The translations under genes and the position numbers were made by a program. The notes under the pieces are model-generated. The model saw only the letters and a program-made list of their open reading frames with translations, searched no databases and was not told the origin of the DNA. A DNA stretch of 49,958 nt from DATAXP01 sp036272935 (GTDB lineage: Bacteria; Planctomycetota; Planctomycetia; Pirellulales; PNKZ01). The first letter of the stretch is position 1; each line of letters starts with the position of its first letter. Positions 16,997-25,242 of the stretch are shown one piece after another. The stretch covers positions 1 through 49,958 of the forward strand of contig DATAXP010000156.1 of the NCBI GenBank assembly GCA_036272935.1, written 5' to 3'.

Positions 16997-17497
16997 ATGT
17001 CGACGATGTATATCGGAGAGGCGCTGGCCGGCGATGGCAATGAGATTGCTCACATTGATTTGTTGATCGGCGACAAGGCCGGCCCGGTCGGGCTCGCGTT
17101 CGCCAACGCCCTGGCGCGGCAGAGCGAAGGGCATAGCAACCTGTTGGCGGTGCTCACGCCGAACCTGGCGGTCAAACCGGCCACCGTGCTCATCACCAAG
17201 GTCACCATCAAGGGAGCCAAGCAGGCGGTGCAGATGTTCGGCCCCGCCCAGTCGGCCGTGGCCAAGGCGGTCGCCGATTCCGTCGCCGAAGGCGTGATCC
17301 CGAAGAAGCAGGTCGAAGACCTGGTGATCGTGTGCGGCGTGTTCATTCACTGGATGGCCGAGGACGACAAGAAAATCTACGACTACAACTATCAGGCCAC
17401 CAAGATGGCGATCGCCAACGCGATGGCCGGCAAGCCAACGGCCGACGAGATGATCGCCGGCAAGGATTCGGCGAAGCATCCGTTCCGCGGCTTCTAG
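16997..17497 (+). CDS. fae: Formaldehyde-activating enzyme (Fae)
   Basis: A 166-aa protein starting at ATG 16997, with AAGGG upstream; the open frame continues back to 16865, but family members begin with the conserved YIGEALAGDGNEIAHIDLL block at residue 5. Fae condenses formaldehyde with tetrahydromethanopterin to methylene-H4MPT in the cytoplasm. Diagnostic segments are GNEIAHIDLL (H19 corresponds to the catalytic His of the Methylobacterium enzyme), LLAVLTPNLAVKP, KQAVQMFGPAQSAVAKAV, VAEGVIPKKQ, GVFIHWMAEDDKKI and YNYQATKMAI, ending in KHPFRGF. Length and motifs fit the stand-alone bacterial enzyme; there is no fused Hps domain. It is followed 72 bp later by the dehydrogenase acting on its product. 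Confidence 0.95.
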   Translation: MSTMYIGEALAGDGNEIAHIDLLIGDKAGPVGLAFANALARQSEGHSNLLAVLTPNLAVKPATVLITKVTIKGAKQAVQMFGPAQSAVAKAVADSVAEGVIPKKQVEDLVIVCGVFIHWMAEDDKKIYDYNYQATKMAIANAMAGKPTADEMIAGKDSAKHPFRGF

Positions 17498-17569
17498 TGG
17501 TTCCACAGGTCGCCGAAGCGCGGCCAGAAAGACGGTCGCGCTTCGGGCCACCTTGGTTTTGGATCGACT

Positions 17570-18436
17570 ATGGACCGCCAGAAGATTCTGCTGCAGTTCG
17601 ACACCGACGATCAGCCGAGCGTGTTCGACAGCGTGGTGGCGATCGACAGCGGCGAGGTGGACCGCCTGCTGCGCCATCAGAACGTGACGCCGCACAACGT
17701 GCGCTCGCTGGTTCACGGGGCGATCTTCACCCGTGGTCCCGACGACCTGCGCCGTACGGCGATCTTCATTGGCGGGACCGACGTGTTGGCAGCCGAGGCG
17801 GTGCGCGACGAGATTGTGCGCACGTTCTTTGGTCCGCTGCGGGTTTCAGTGATGGTCGATCCCAACGGCGCTAACACTACGGCTGCTGCCGCGGTACGCG
17901 CTGCGGCCAAGACCGTGGAACTGGCGGGTGCGCAAGTGCTGGTGCTCGGCGGCACCGGGCCGGTGGGTCAGCGCGTCGTTCGGCTGGCCGCGCGGGAACA
18001 CGCCCTGGTGCGCGTGGGTTCGCGCAGCCTCGATCGGTCGAACGTCGTCTGTGAGGCCGTGGCAGCCAAGGTTGAAGACGCGAAGCTCACGCCGGTCGCC
18101 ACCGGCTCCGCCGAGCACCTCCGCCAAGCGCTCGAGGGCGTTCAGGTAGTCATCGCGGCCGGTGCGGCGGGCATTGAGCTTCTGTCTACCGAGATGCGCG
18201 AGCAGTGCCAATCGTTGCAGGTCGCGGTCGACCTGAATGCTGTGCCTCCGCTGGGCATTGGCGGCATCGAAGTTTCCGATCGCGCCGTGGAGCGCGGCGG
18301 CGTGAAGTGCTTCGGCGCGCTGGCGATCGGCGGCACGAAGATGCGACTGCACAAGCTCGCCGTCAAGCTGCTGTTCGAGCAGCGCGATCAGGTCTTCGAT
18401 GCCGAAGAGCTGTACGAGATCGGCCGGGGGCTGTAG
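17570..18436 (+). CDS. mtdB: NAD(P)-dependent methylene-H4MPT dehydrogenase (MtdB/MtdC type)
   Basis: A 288-aa protein. The N-terminal KILLQFDTDDQPSVFDSVVA with IDSGEVDRLL and VTPHNVRSLVHGAIFTRGPDDL is characteristic of methylene-H4MPT dehydrogenases that bind substrate through the N-terminal domain; a Rossmann fold follows with GGTGPVGQRV (residues 127-136) and a second-strand segment VRVGSRSLDRS, suggesting phosphate recognition by Arg/Ser. It oxidises methylene-H4MPT to methenyl-H4MPT. MtdB uses NAD or NADP. MtdC, described from planctomycetes, is NADP-specific, and I cannot tell them apart by eye. The C-terminus contains the conserved VAVDLNAVPPLGIGGIEVSD. Co-directional with fae; stop 3 bp from the stop of the convergent peptidase gene. 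Confidence 0.92.
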   Translation: MDRQKILLQFDTDDQPSVFDSVVAIDSGEVDRLLRHQNVTPHNVRSLVHGAIFTRGPDDLRRTAIFIGGTDVLAAEAVRDEIVRTFFGPLRVSVMVDPNGANTTAAAAVRAAAKTVELAGAQVLVLGGTGPVGQRVVRLAAREHALVRVGSRSLDRSNVVCEAVAAKVEDAKLTPVATGSAEHLRQALEGVQVVIAAGAAGIELLSTEMREQCQSLQVAVDLNAVPPLGIGGIEVSDRAVERGGVKCFGALAIGGTKMRLHKLAVKLLFEQRDQVFDAEELYEIGRGL

Positions 18437-18439
18437 CGG

Positions 18440-19999
18440 CTACTGTTGGCCGGCGGCGTGAGGCGATTCGGGCGCTTCAACGGTCACGAGCCGACCGAAC
18501 CGTTCCAAGGTCAGGTTGAATGACCCGGTCGTTTTCGCCACCTTCTCGGCGAACTCCGCGCCGCCGTGGAATGGTTCGCCGTTGACACGATAGATGCGGT
18601 CGGCCTGGCGAATGCCGGCGCGCTCGGCGCGAGAACTCGGAATCACGTGCACGACGATCAACGTACCAGGCTCGGCAGCGTCTTCATGCCACGAGATGCC
18701 CAACCGCACCCGCTTCCCATCCAGCTCAACCGGGATCTCGCGCGGCGACTCCTCGCCGGCCGAACGGACACGCACTCGAACCGCCGCGGGCGCCGCTAAC
18801 ACTAGGCTGCGCAGGTCGCTTTGGGCGTCGAGCGCCACACCTTCGAATTCCAGCAGCCTGTCGTCGATTCGCAAGCCGGCACGCGCCGCCGCGGTGCCCG
18901 GATATACCTGCGTGAGGTGCAGGCCCGGCCCGCCATCGGGCGCGTCGTCCCAACGGATTCCCAATCGACCAGCCGCGGGTGCAATCGGGGCTTCCAGCGA
19001 CCGTTGATTACCCGGCCCTTCGCCGCGCGAAGCATCGCGGAACTTAGGCCGATTGTCTGCCTCAGCCTGCCAGTAGACCAGCTCGAACACCAGCCGTGCG
19101 ATCGAGCGCATGCCGTCGTAGTTCAGCTTCTCGGCATCGTCGCTGGGGCGGTGGTAATCGTTGTGCAGACCGGTGTGAATGAAAAGGATTGGAATGTTGT
19201 ACGAGTAGAACGAATAGTGGTCGCTGTTGCGCTTCAGCTCCCAGGTAAAGTCGAGCGGCAACTCGGCGGTATCGTTATGCTCGGCGACGAAACGCCGCAG
19301 GCCGACCGCCGAGCGCGTGCCAATGATTTCCAACGGTTTTTTGGCCAAGCGGCCGACCATGTCCATGTTGAACGCGAATACGACGCGCTCGCGCGGAACC
19401 GTAGGGTCGGAGAGCCAGTGCCGCGAACCGTTCAAATCGGCCTCTTCGCAGTCCCATAGGGCGAACAGGATCGACCGTTTCGGCGGCGTGTCGAGCTTCG
19501 TTAGCCCTTCGAGTACTTCGAGCAGTGTGGCGTCGCCGCTGGCATTGTCGTCGGCCCCGTTGTGGATGTAACCGACCGGCCCGTTGCTGTTGCGGCTCGT
19601 GCCGTAGCCGACGTGGTCGTAGTGGGCGCCGATGATGATGTACTCGTGCTTGAGCGCCGGGTCACTCCCTTCCAGCACGCCGAGAATGTTCTGAAAGCCG
19701 GCACCGAACGGTTGGTAGTAGCTGTTATTACCGCGGCCGGCAGGTTTCAAACCATACCGTTTGAACTGCTCGGCAAGGTAACCGGCCGCCGCACGGCCGC
19801 CGCGCGTACCGGCAGCGCGCCCCTCGAACGTATCGTTGGCCAGCACTTCGACGTGATGCCGAAGCTCGGCGACCGAAATCGAATCGAGTGCCGACTTCAG
19901 CGACTTGGTCTCGAACGCGCGGGCAGCACTGGCCCAAAGAGCAACAACAAAACACCACGCCGTGCCCGCCCGCAGGAAGGCACGCATTGAAATCGTCAT
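18440..19999 (-). CDS. Secreted M28 zinc peptidase with PDZ domains
   Basis: A 519-aa protein with an N-terminal signal peptide (residues 1-28, ending SAARA). The M28 catalytic domain covers about 45-320 with the expected two-zinc set: AHYDH (H126, D128), HNGADDNASG (D150), CEEADLNGS (E185/E186), FNMDMVG (D213) and DYHRPSDD (H283). M28 enzymes of this build are aminopeptidases or carboxypeptidases. The C-terminal part carries two PDZ-like modules, about 345-420 (GLHLTQVYPGTAAARAGLR, IDDRLLEFEG) and 425-510 (VVHVIPSSRAERAGIRQADR), which bind peptide ends. It lies 46 bp downstream of the DUF1080 gene on the same strand, so the pair is probably one operon of exported degradative proteins. Confidence 0.85.
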   Translation of the reverse strand: MTISMRAFLRAGTAWCFVVALWASAARAFETKSLKSALDSISVAELRHHVEVLANDTFEGRAAGTRGGRAAAGYLAEQFKRYGLKPAGRGNNSYYQPFGAGFQNILGVLEGSDPALKHEYIIIGAHYDHVGYGTSRNSNGPVGYIHNGADDNASGDATLLEVLEGLTKLDTPPKRSILFALWDCEEADLNGSRHWLSDPTVPRERVVFAFNMDMVGRLAKKPLEIIGTRSAVGLRRFVAEHNDTAELPLDFTWELKRNSDHYSFYSYNIPILFIHTGLHNDYHRPSDDAEKLNYDGMRSIARLVFELVYWQAEADNRPKFRDASRGEGPGNQRSLEAPIAPAAGRLGIRWDDAPDGGPGLHLTQVYPGTAAARAGLRIDDRLLEFEGVALDAQSDLRSLVLAAPAAVRVRVRSAGEESPREIPVELDGKRVRLGISWHEDAAEPGTLIVVHVIPSSRAERAGIRQADRIYRVNGEPFHGGAEFAEKVAKTTGSFNLTLERFGRLVTVEAPESPHAAGQQ

Positions 20000-20045
20000 A
20001 GGATTGTCTGCCCTGCAAGAAGAGAAATGTCAAACCAACCAAACG

Positions 20046-20735
20046 TCAGGGCAGCGTCTTGATGCGAATGTTACGCCACCAAACATGCAGTGGCGTCTCG
20101 CTCTTGGTCCCGTGGACCTGCAAGGCGATGAATCCCGATGGGGTCATGTCGTCTTTCAGGTCGGCGGCGGCCACGTCGTTGATCCACGTCTTGATCGAGT
20201 CGCCGTTGCACTCGATGCGATACTTGTTCCATTCGTTGTGCTTGAACGCCTTGCGCGCGGCGTCGTTGTCTTTCAGATCGTTTAGCCAGCCGCGACGCCC
20301 TTCATCGTAGATGCCACCGCTCCAAGCGCGATCGTTGGTGTCGATCTCGACCTGATAGCCGTGCACTCGCCCCGCGGCAATCTTGATCTGCTTGCCGTTC
20401 CAGTCGAGCGTTTTCGGTTCGTCGAAGCACTGGCTGCGGACCTGGATGCCGGAGTTCAGGCCGTCATCGACCTTGAATTCCAGCTCCAAGATGAAGTTCG
20501 CGTAGTCGCGGTCGGTACACAAAAAGCTGTTCGGCGTCTTGGGGACGGTTGTCCCTTCGATTGCGCCGTCGACGACTTCGTACTTCGCCTGCCCTCCGCG
20601 CTGCACCCAGCCGTCGAGCGTTCGTCCGTCGAACAGCGATACAAAACCTTCAGAATCAGCCGAGCGCTCAGCGGCAAAGGCCGCCCCACTGACGGCGAAT
20701 AATATCAGTGACGAGACGACAAGGCGTTGCTTCAT
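20046..20735 (-). CDS. Exported DUF1080 (3-keto-disaccharide hydrolase family) protein
   Basis: A 229-aa protein with a cleavable signal peptide (MKQRLVVSSLILFAVSGAAFA). The rest is one concanavalin-like domain with the family signature FVSLFDGRTLDGWVQRG, followed by EVVDGAIEGTTV, NFILELEFKVDDGLNSGIQVRS, GYQVEID, WNKYRIECNGDSIKTWINDV and SGFIALQVHG. The family is known as DUF1080 or 3-keto-disaccharide hydrolase and is greatly expanded in Planctomycetes; some members cleave 3-keto-glycosides, most are untested. It is the first gene of a probable two-gene unit with the M28 peptidase and is divergent from a MocA-type oxidoreductase, a neighbour compatible with oxidised-sugar metabolism. Confidence 0.88.
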   Translation of the reverse strand: MKQRLVVSSLILFAVSGAAFAAERSADSEGFVSLFDGRTLDGWVQRGGQAKYEVVDGAIEGTTVPKTPNSFLCTDRDYANFILELEFKVDDGLNSGIQVRSQCFDEPKTLDWNGKQIKIAAGRVHGYQVEIDTNDRAWSGGIYDEGRRGWLNDLKDNDAARKAFKHNEWNKYRIECNGDSIKTWINDVAAADLKDDMTPSGFIALQVHGTKSETPLHVWWRNIRIKTLP

Positions 20736-20860
20736 GGTGGGTCGTTCTTGGAATGGGCGGCGATGAACAAAACACTAACGACAGCCTAACAACGGCCTGC
20801 ACGGAACGCGAGCGAAACTTCGCCCGGATTTGAACGTTGTCGCGCGCCGCCCGTCGCGGC

Positions 20861-20889
20861 TGGCAAGGCGTCAAGCCTGTGCGTATTAT
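20861..20889 (+). promoter_or_regulatory. Candidate promoter for the MocA-type oxidoreductase
   Basis: TGGCAA (20861-20866), 17-bp spacer, TATTAT (20884-20889); the -10 matches five of six bases. It lies 41 bp upstream of the GTG start at 20930. Confidence 0.4.
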
Positions 20890-20929
20890 GCCGCGAGAAA
20901 TCCCCTTCCCTCTTGCGAGGACCGTCTCC

Positions 20930-21964
20930 GTGATCAACGTCGGCATCGTCGGCATCGGGTTCATGGGCATGATCCATTACCTGGCATATCAGAAGGTCCG
21001 CGGCAGCCGTGTTGCCGCCATCGCTACGCGCAGCTCCAAGCGACTGGCCGGCGATTGGCGCGGCATCCAAGGAAACTTCGGGCCTGCTGGAACGGTGATG
21101 GACCTCAAAGGGGTCGGCCGGTTCGAGCACTGGCAGGACATGATCGCCGACGCCGGCGTCGATCTGGTCGATATCTGCCTACCGCCGCAGATGCACCCCG
21201 GCGTGGCGATCGCAGCCCTCGAGGCGGGCAAGCACGTGCTGGTCGAAAAGCCGATCGCGCTGGCCGTGCCCGAGGCGCGCCGCATGGTCGCCGCGGCACG
21301 CGCCAACGGCCGCCAGTTGTACATCGCCCATGTGCTGCCCTTCCATGCTGAATACGCCTTCGCCTATCAGGCGATCACCCGCGGCAAATTCGGCCGGCTG
21401 CTCGGCGGGCACTTCAAGCGGATCATCGCCGACCCGTCGTGGATCAAGGATTTTTTCGATCCGCGCACCATCGGCGGGCCGGTGGTCGACCTGCACATTC
21501 ACGACGCCCATTTTATCCGCCTGGCCTGCGGCATGCCGCGGGCGGTGTTCAGCACCGGACGCATGCGCGGCGAGATGGTCGAGTTCTTCGAGACGCAGTT
21601 CCTGTTCGACGACCGGGATTTGGCCGTTACAGCCAGCGGTGGCGTGATCGCGCAGCAAGGCCGCTCGTTCACGCACGCTTTCGAGATCCACCTGGAGCGG
21701 GCGACGCTGATCTACGACTTCGCCGTGATCGACAACAAGCCGACCGTCAACACTCCACTGACCGTACTGGGCCCCAAGAGCAAGGTATCGCGGCCTAAGC
21801 TCCCCGAGGTCGACGCCTTCGTGGCCGAGCTAACCGAAGCGACGCGCTCGGCCGGTCGCAACGAGCCATCGCCGCTGCTGTCGGGCGAGCTGGCAATGGA
21901 TGCTTTGGTCCTATGCGAGCGCGAAACACGGTCGGTCCGCACAGGTAAACTTGTCCGGATATGA
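20930..21964 (+). CDS. Gfo/Idh/MocA-family NAD(P)-dependent oxidoreductase
   Basis: A 344-aa protein. The open frame extends back to 20837, but the Rossmann strand starts at the GTG at 20930 (VINVGIVGIGFMGMIHYLAY, dinucleotide loop GIGFMG at residues 8-13), which has GCGAGG upstream. The family EKP motif is LVEKPIAL (K107), and the central domain contains the GGPVVDLHIHDAHFIR segment that carries the catalytic Asp/His of this family. These enzymes oxidise or reduce a sugar or cyclitol hydroxyl using NAD(P). The substrate cannot be inferred. There is no signal peptide, so this one is cytoplasmic, unlike many planctomycete MocA proteins with Tat signals. The divergent DUF1080 gene suggests 3-keto-sugar chemistry as one possibility. 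Confidence 0.88.
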   Translation: MINVGIVGIGFMGMIHYLAYQKVRGSRVAAIATRSSKRLAGDWRGIQGNFGPAGTVMDLKGVGRFEHWQDMIADAGVDLVDICLPPQMHPGVAIAALEAGKHVLVEKPIALAVPEARRMVAAARANGRQLYIAHVLPFHAEYAFAYQAITRGKFGRLLGGHFKRIIADPSWIKDFFDPRTIGGPVVDLHIHDAHFIRLACGMPRAVFSTGRMRGEMVEFFETQFLFDDRDLAVTASGGVIAQQGRSFTHAFEIHLERATLIYDFAVIDNKPTVNTPLTVLGPKSKVSRPKLPEVDAFVAELTEATRSAGRNEPSPLLSGELAMDALVLCERETRSVRTGKLVRI

Positions 21965-22297
21965 CATGCCGCGATCGGCTGCATCGCCAGCGCGAACCAT
22001 CGGGTGAATCGCAGCGTACCGGTTGTAGTTGCGTCGGGGCAGAACGGTGTGGGAATCTCGGGATGCGATTCTTTGACCGGGCAATTTTCATGACCTATAT
22101 TCGACTGTGGCTGACAGGCTAGCCCCAAAGAGCCGTCGGCTGCATCGGTCGCCCGGTCCGTCGTGAGCAACTGCTGTCGTTCGGAATTCCCAGTCCGCTT
22201 CTGCACCTTCGGTTAGCGGAATCGGACCGCGACTTTTGCAGCGCTCTCGAGCGGACAGAGTCGCGAATTCGAGCTTTTCCCCAAGGCATTCCCACCA
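21965..22297. other. Intergenic region (333 bp) before the S41 peptidase
   Basis: Contains the well-matched promoter at 22073-22101 and a leader of about 190 nt. No repeats or recognisable RNA were found; the leader has only short self-complementary stretches. Confidence 0.4.
22073..22101 (+). promoter_or_regulatory. Sigma-70-type promoter for the S41 peptidase
   Basis: TTGACC (22073-22078), exactly 17 bp, TATATT (22096-22101); five of six consensus bases in each box, the best housekeeping promoter match in the window. Transcription would start near 22108. Confidence 0.6.
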
Positions 22298-23956
22298 ATG
22301 AATAACGCTCGCCGCGGCTGGTTCGCGATTTTGTGGCTCGTGGCGTCGTGGTTGGGTTCGAGCGTCGCTGCCCACGGGCAAGTCTCGTTCGTCACGCCGG
22401 CACCGCCGAGCGTGACTCCCGAGCTGCCTGGCGTTCTGGAACGCGGGCAGAAGCTGGAAACGCAGCGCCGTTGGGGCGAGGCGTTGACGTTGTACGAAGA
22501 GGCCCTGCGCAACCATCCCCACCAGGCGGCGCTCGAGCAACGGTTCAGCACCGCGCGGGCCCACTACGACCTGGCCCGCCGCTACAGCGACAACAGCTTC
22601 CGTCAGTCGCTGGGCACCATGGCGCTGCAAGACGCGCTCGATCTGTATTCCGAGGTGCTGCTGAAGATTCAATCGCACTATGTCAGTGCGCCCGATTGGA
22701 ACTACCTGCTCGATCACGGCACGGCCAACCTGGAGGTGGCGATGGATGATCCGTCGTTTGCCGAACAGAACCTGGCCGGCCAGTCGGCCGCGCGGATCGA
22801 TCGCTTCCACCGCACTCTGCGGATGCGCATGCAGTCGCGCCCGGCCGCCGAAGTCAACAGCCGCCATACCGTCCGGCAAGCGGTTGCCGATATCGCCGCG
22901 CTGGCCCGTGCCGAGTTAGGCATCCGCGAAGTGGCAACGGTGATGGAATACGTCTGCGGTGCAACCAACTCGCTCGATTCGTACTCGACGTTTCTCACTG
23001 CGGGCCAGTTAGGCGAAGTCTACTCGCAGATCGAAGGGAACTTCGTCGGCCTCGGCGTCGAGCTGAAGGCCAGCGAAGGGAGCTTGCTGATCGTCAAGGT
23101 GATTACGGGCAGCCCCGCCGAACGGAGCAGCATCCTGGCGGGGGATCGGATCGTGGCCGTCGAAGGTCGCACGACCGACGAGCTGTCGACCGACCAGGCC
23201 GCCAACATGCTGCAAGGCAAAGAAGGGACGACGGTCCGAGTGACCGCTGTCACGCCGGGGCAGGCCCCGCGGAACCTGCTTGTCCGTCGCGAGCAGGTCG
23301 AAGTGCCGAGCATCGACGATGCTCGGATTCTCGATCGCGGCTACGGCATCGCCTACGCCAAGCTCACCTGCTTTCAAAAGACCACGTCGCGCGATCTCGA
23401 CGCCGCACTATGGCGGCTGCACCGCGAAGGAATGAAGAGCCTGATTCTCGACCTGCGCGGCAACCCGGGCGGGCTGTTGACCACCAGCGTCGAAGTGGTC
23501 GACAAGTTCGTCTCGCGTGGCGTGATCGTCTCGACCAAGGGACGCAGTCCGCAAGAGGACTTTGTCTACTCGGCCCACGAGCCCGGAACTTGGCACGTGC
23601 CGCTGGTGGTGCTGATCGACGGCGAGAGCGCCAGCGCCAGCGAGATTTTTGCCGGGGCGATTCGCGACCATCGTCGGGGGACAATCGTCGGCACCCGCAG
23701 CTACGGCAAGGGGTCGGTGCAAGGAATCTTCCCGCTGAATACGGCCGGCTCGGGCCTGCGGCTCACGACGGCCAAGTTCTACTCGCCCAACGGCCAGCCC
23801 TACAGCCTGGTGGGCGTGCAGCCCGACGTGTTGGTGCAGCAAGCCGCTCGGCCGATCGACGGCGAGAATGAGGGTGCCGCGAACCTGGCGACCAACGGCG
23901 ATCCGGCACTTGACGCCGCCACCGAAGCCGCCAAACGTCAGATCGCCCGGCGATAA
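22298..23956 (+). CDS. Exported C-terminal-processing peptidase (S41, CtpA-like) with N-terminal repeats
   Basis: A 552-aa protein with a signal peptide (residues 1-27). Residues about 45-125 look like a TPR-type helical pair (ERGQKLETQRRWGEALTLYE). The S41A body follows: LDSYSTFLT (226-234), a PDZ domain (about 242-330, GLGVELKASEGSLLIVKVIT and GSPAERSSILAGDRIVAVEG), and the protease core with LILDLRGNPGGLL (382-394), the catalytic serine in DGESASASEIFAG (S446 by alignment with CtpA) and catalytic lysine in RSYGKGSVQ (K471). These periplasmic Ser/Lys proteases cleave protein C-termini. The helical N-terminus replaces the usual short linker. Its own promoter at 22073 suggests a single-gene transcript. 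Confidence 0.9.
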   Translation: MNNARRGWFAILWLVASWLGSSVAAHGQVSFVTPAPPSVTPELPGVLERGQKLETQRRWGEALTLYEEALRNHPHQAALEQRFSTARAHYDLARRYSDNSFRQSLGTMALQDALDLYSEVLLKIQSHYVSAPDWNYLLDHGTANLEVAMDDPSFAEQNLAGQSAARIDRFHRTLRMRMQSRPAAEVNSRHTVRQAVADIAALARAELGIREVATVMEYVCGATNSLDSYSTFLTAGQLGEVYSQIEGNFVGLGVELKASEGSLLIVKVITGSPAERSSILAGDRIVAVEGRTTDELSTDQAANMLQGKEGTTVRVTAVTPGQAPRNLLVRREQVEVPSIDDARILDRGYGIAYAKLTCFQKTTSRDLDAALWRLHREGMKSLILDLRGNPGGLLTTSVEVVDKFVSRGVIVSTKGRSPQEDFVYSAHEPGTWHVPLVVLIDGESASASEIFAGAIRDHRRGTIVGTRSYGKGSVQGIFPLNTAGSGLRLTTAKFYSPNGQPYSLVGVQPDVLVQQAARPIDGENEGAANLATNGDPALDAATEAAKRQIARR

Positions 23957-23998
23957 TATTGTTCAGCGCGCTTTCCAGCTAGCTGTAGCGGCGAGGTC

Positions 23999-24055
23999 GG
24001 GTGCCATGCTCACGCTTGCGTGAGCATGTCCACGGCGAGCATGGACATGGCACCC
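23999..24055. repeat. Cruciform (three-way-junction) repeat, copy 1
   Basis: Outer arms GGGTGCCATG (23999-24008) and CATGGCACCC (24046-24055) are perfect 10-bp complements. Inside are two hairpins: CATGCTCACGC/GCGTGAGCATG (24005-24015 and 24018-24028, 11 bp, 2-nt loop) and TGTCCA/TGGACA (24027-24032 and 24042-24047). Located 42 bp after the S41 peptidase stop and 37 bp from the epimerase stop. No coding potential. Confidence 0.65.
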
Positions 24056-24074
24056 CACGAGCCACGTTTTGCGC

Positions 24075-24090
24075 GGCGGGCAAGCCCGCC
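24075..24090 (-). terminator. GC-rich hairpin at the 3' end of the epimerase gene
   Basis: GGCGGGC (24075-24081), AA, GCCCGCC (24084-24090): a 7-bp perfect stem with 2-nt loop, 2 bp beyond the epimerase stop codon in the direction of transcription. It could end the transcript, but no T-run follows; it may be part of the neighbouring repeat cluster. Confidence 0.35.
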
Positions 24091-24092
24091 GG

Positions 24093-25031
24093 CTAAACGA
24101 CGCGCTTGCGGTAGTATTCGATCGACCGTCGCAGCCCTTCCTCGAATCCAATCCGCGGCTCGTAGCCCAGCAGGCTGCGGGCCAGCGTGATATCGGCAAG
24201 GCTCTCGCGCACATCGCCGGCCCGCGGCGGGGCATGGATCGGCTCGACGCTGGTTTCGAGCAGCTCATTGAGCGAGGCGATTAGCTCCAACAGGCTAGTC
24301 GAGCGGCCATTGGCGATGTTGAACACTCGCCCACTGACGTTCGGTGCATCGGCGGCAAGTAGATTGCCGTCGACCACGTTACTCACGAACGTGAAGTCGC
24401 GCGACTGCTGGCCGTCGCCATAAATCGTCGGCCGCCGACCGGCGAGCAACGCCGTGAGAAACAGTGGGATGACGGCTGAGTACGGACTTCCCGGGTCCTG
24501 CCGCGGGCCGAACACATTGAAGTACCGCAGGCAGACCGTTTCGATGCCCATCACCGCGGCGAAGGCCTGGCAGTAATACTCGGCGGCGAGCTTTGCGGCG
24601 CCGTACGGCGAGATAGGTGCCGGCAGATCGCTCTCGCGTTTGCTGCTAGTCGGTGTGTCGCCGTAGGCGCTGCTGCTGGCGGCATATACCAGCCGTCGCA
24701 CACCGGCACGTCGGGCGGCATCGAGCAGCAACACCGAGCCGGTAACGCATGCCGTGTGCGTGTCCAGGGGGCGTTCCACGCTGAGCGGCACCGAGGCCAG
24801 CGCCGCCTGATGAAAGATGCAGTCGACCCCCGCAACGGCTTGTGCAACTGCTTTCGAATCGGTCAGGTCGCCGCGCAACAGTTCGACCCGATCGGCAACC
24901 GGTTTCAGATTATCGAGACTGCCGGTGCTGAGATTGTCGAGCACGCGCACCCGATCGCCGCGCTCGACGAGCGCTTGGGCAATGTGCGACCCGATGAACC
25001 CCGCTCCGCCGGTGACGAGAAACGTGCGCAC
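24093..25031 (-). CDS. NAD-dependent sugar-nucleotide epimerase/dehydratase (SDR)
   Basis: A 312-aa protein from GTG 25031. Longer starts up to 25187 would translate the upstream repeat and are rejected. It is an extended short-chain dehydrogenase: NAD loop TGGAGFIGSH (residues 7-16), LDNLSTGSLDNL, HQAA, catalytic YAASSSAYG with Ser, and Y143GAAK147. FNVFGPRQDP and YGDGQQSRDFTFV complete the signature of UDP-glucose/UDP-N-acetylglucosamine 4-epimerases and related UDP-glucuronate enzymes. It interconverts a nucleotide sugar, probably for polysaccharide or glycan precursors; the exact sugar is uncertain. The gene is alone on its strand, framed at both ends by cruciform repeats. Confidence 0.85.
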   Translation of the reverse strand: MRTFLVTGGAGFIGSHIAQALVERGDRVRVLDNLSTGSLDNLKPVADRVELLRGDLTDSKAVAQAVAGVDCIFHQAALASVPLSVERPLDTHTACVTGSVLLLDAARRAGVRRLVYAASSSAYGDTPTSSKRESDLPAPISPYGAAKLAAEYYCQAFAAVMGIETVCLRYFNVFGPRQDPGSPYSAVIPLFLTALLAGRRPTIYGDGQQSRDFTFVSNVVDGNLLAADAPNVSGRVFNIANGRSTSLLELIASLNELLETSVEPIHAPPRAGDVRESLADITLARSLLGYEPRIGFEEGLRRSIEYYRKRVV

Positions 25032-25072
25032 GGTTGATTCCAAAAAGGGGCCACAGACGAACGGCAATGTCC

Positions 25073-25147
25073 GGTGCCACCGGCAGGCTTGTCTGCCAGG
25101 GTTGCTGACGCTTATCAAGCACTGGCTGGCGAGCAGCCAGTGGCACC
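25073..25147. repeat. Cruciform (three-way-junction) repeat, copy 2
   Basis: Outer arms GGTGCCAC (25073-25080) and GTGGCACC (25140-25147) are perfect complements. Inside are GGCAG/CTGCC (25082-25086, 25093-25097) and CACTGGCTG/CAGCCAGTG (25120-25128, 25134-25142, 9 bp, 5-nt loop). Same plan and same GGTGCCA/TGGCACC ends as copy 1, but different interior. It lies 42 bp upstream of the epimerase start. Confidence 0.65.
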
Positions 25148-25198
25148 AGAATACGCTCCGTAACCCTAGCATTTTCGGCGGATGCACCGCCAGACACG

Positions 25199-25215
25199 TG
25201 GCACCGCCGGTGCCA
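25199..25215. repeat. Short palindrome with the same repeat ends
   Basis: TGGCACC (25199-25205), GCC, GGTGCCA (25209-25215). The 7-bp arms are the end sequence of the two cruciform elements in inverted order, as if two element ends abut. Fifty-two bp from copy 2. Confidence 0.5.
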
Positions 25216-25242
25216 GCACTTCGGCATGTGACGCGATTGACG

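Noticed and set aside
25032..25187. N-terminal extension of the epimerase from ATG 25187
   Set aside because: The extension translates the cruciform repeat 25073-25147; the NAD-binding motif begins immediately after GTG 25031, as in the family.
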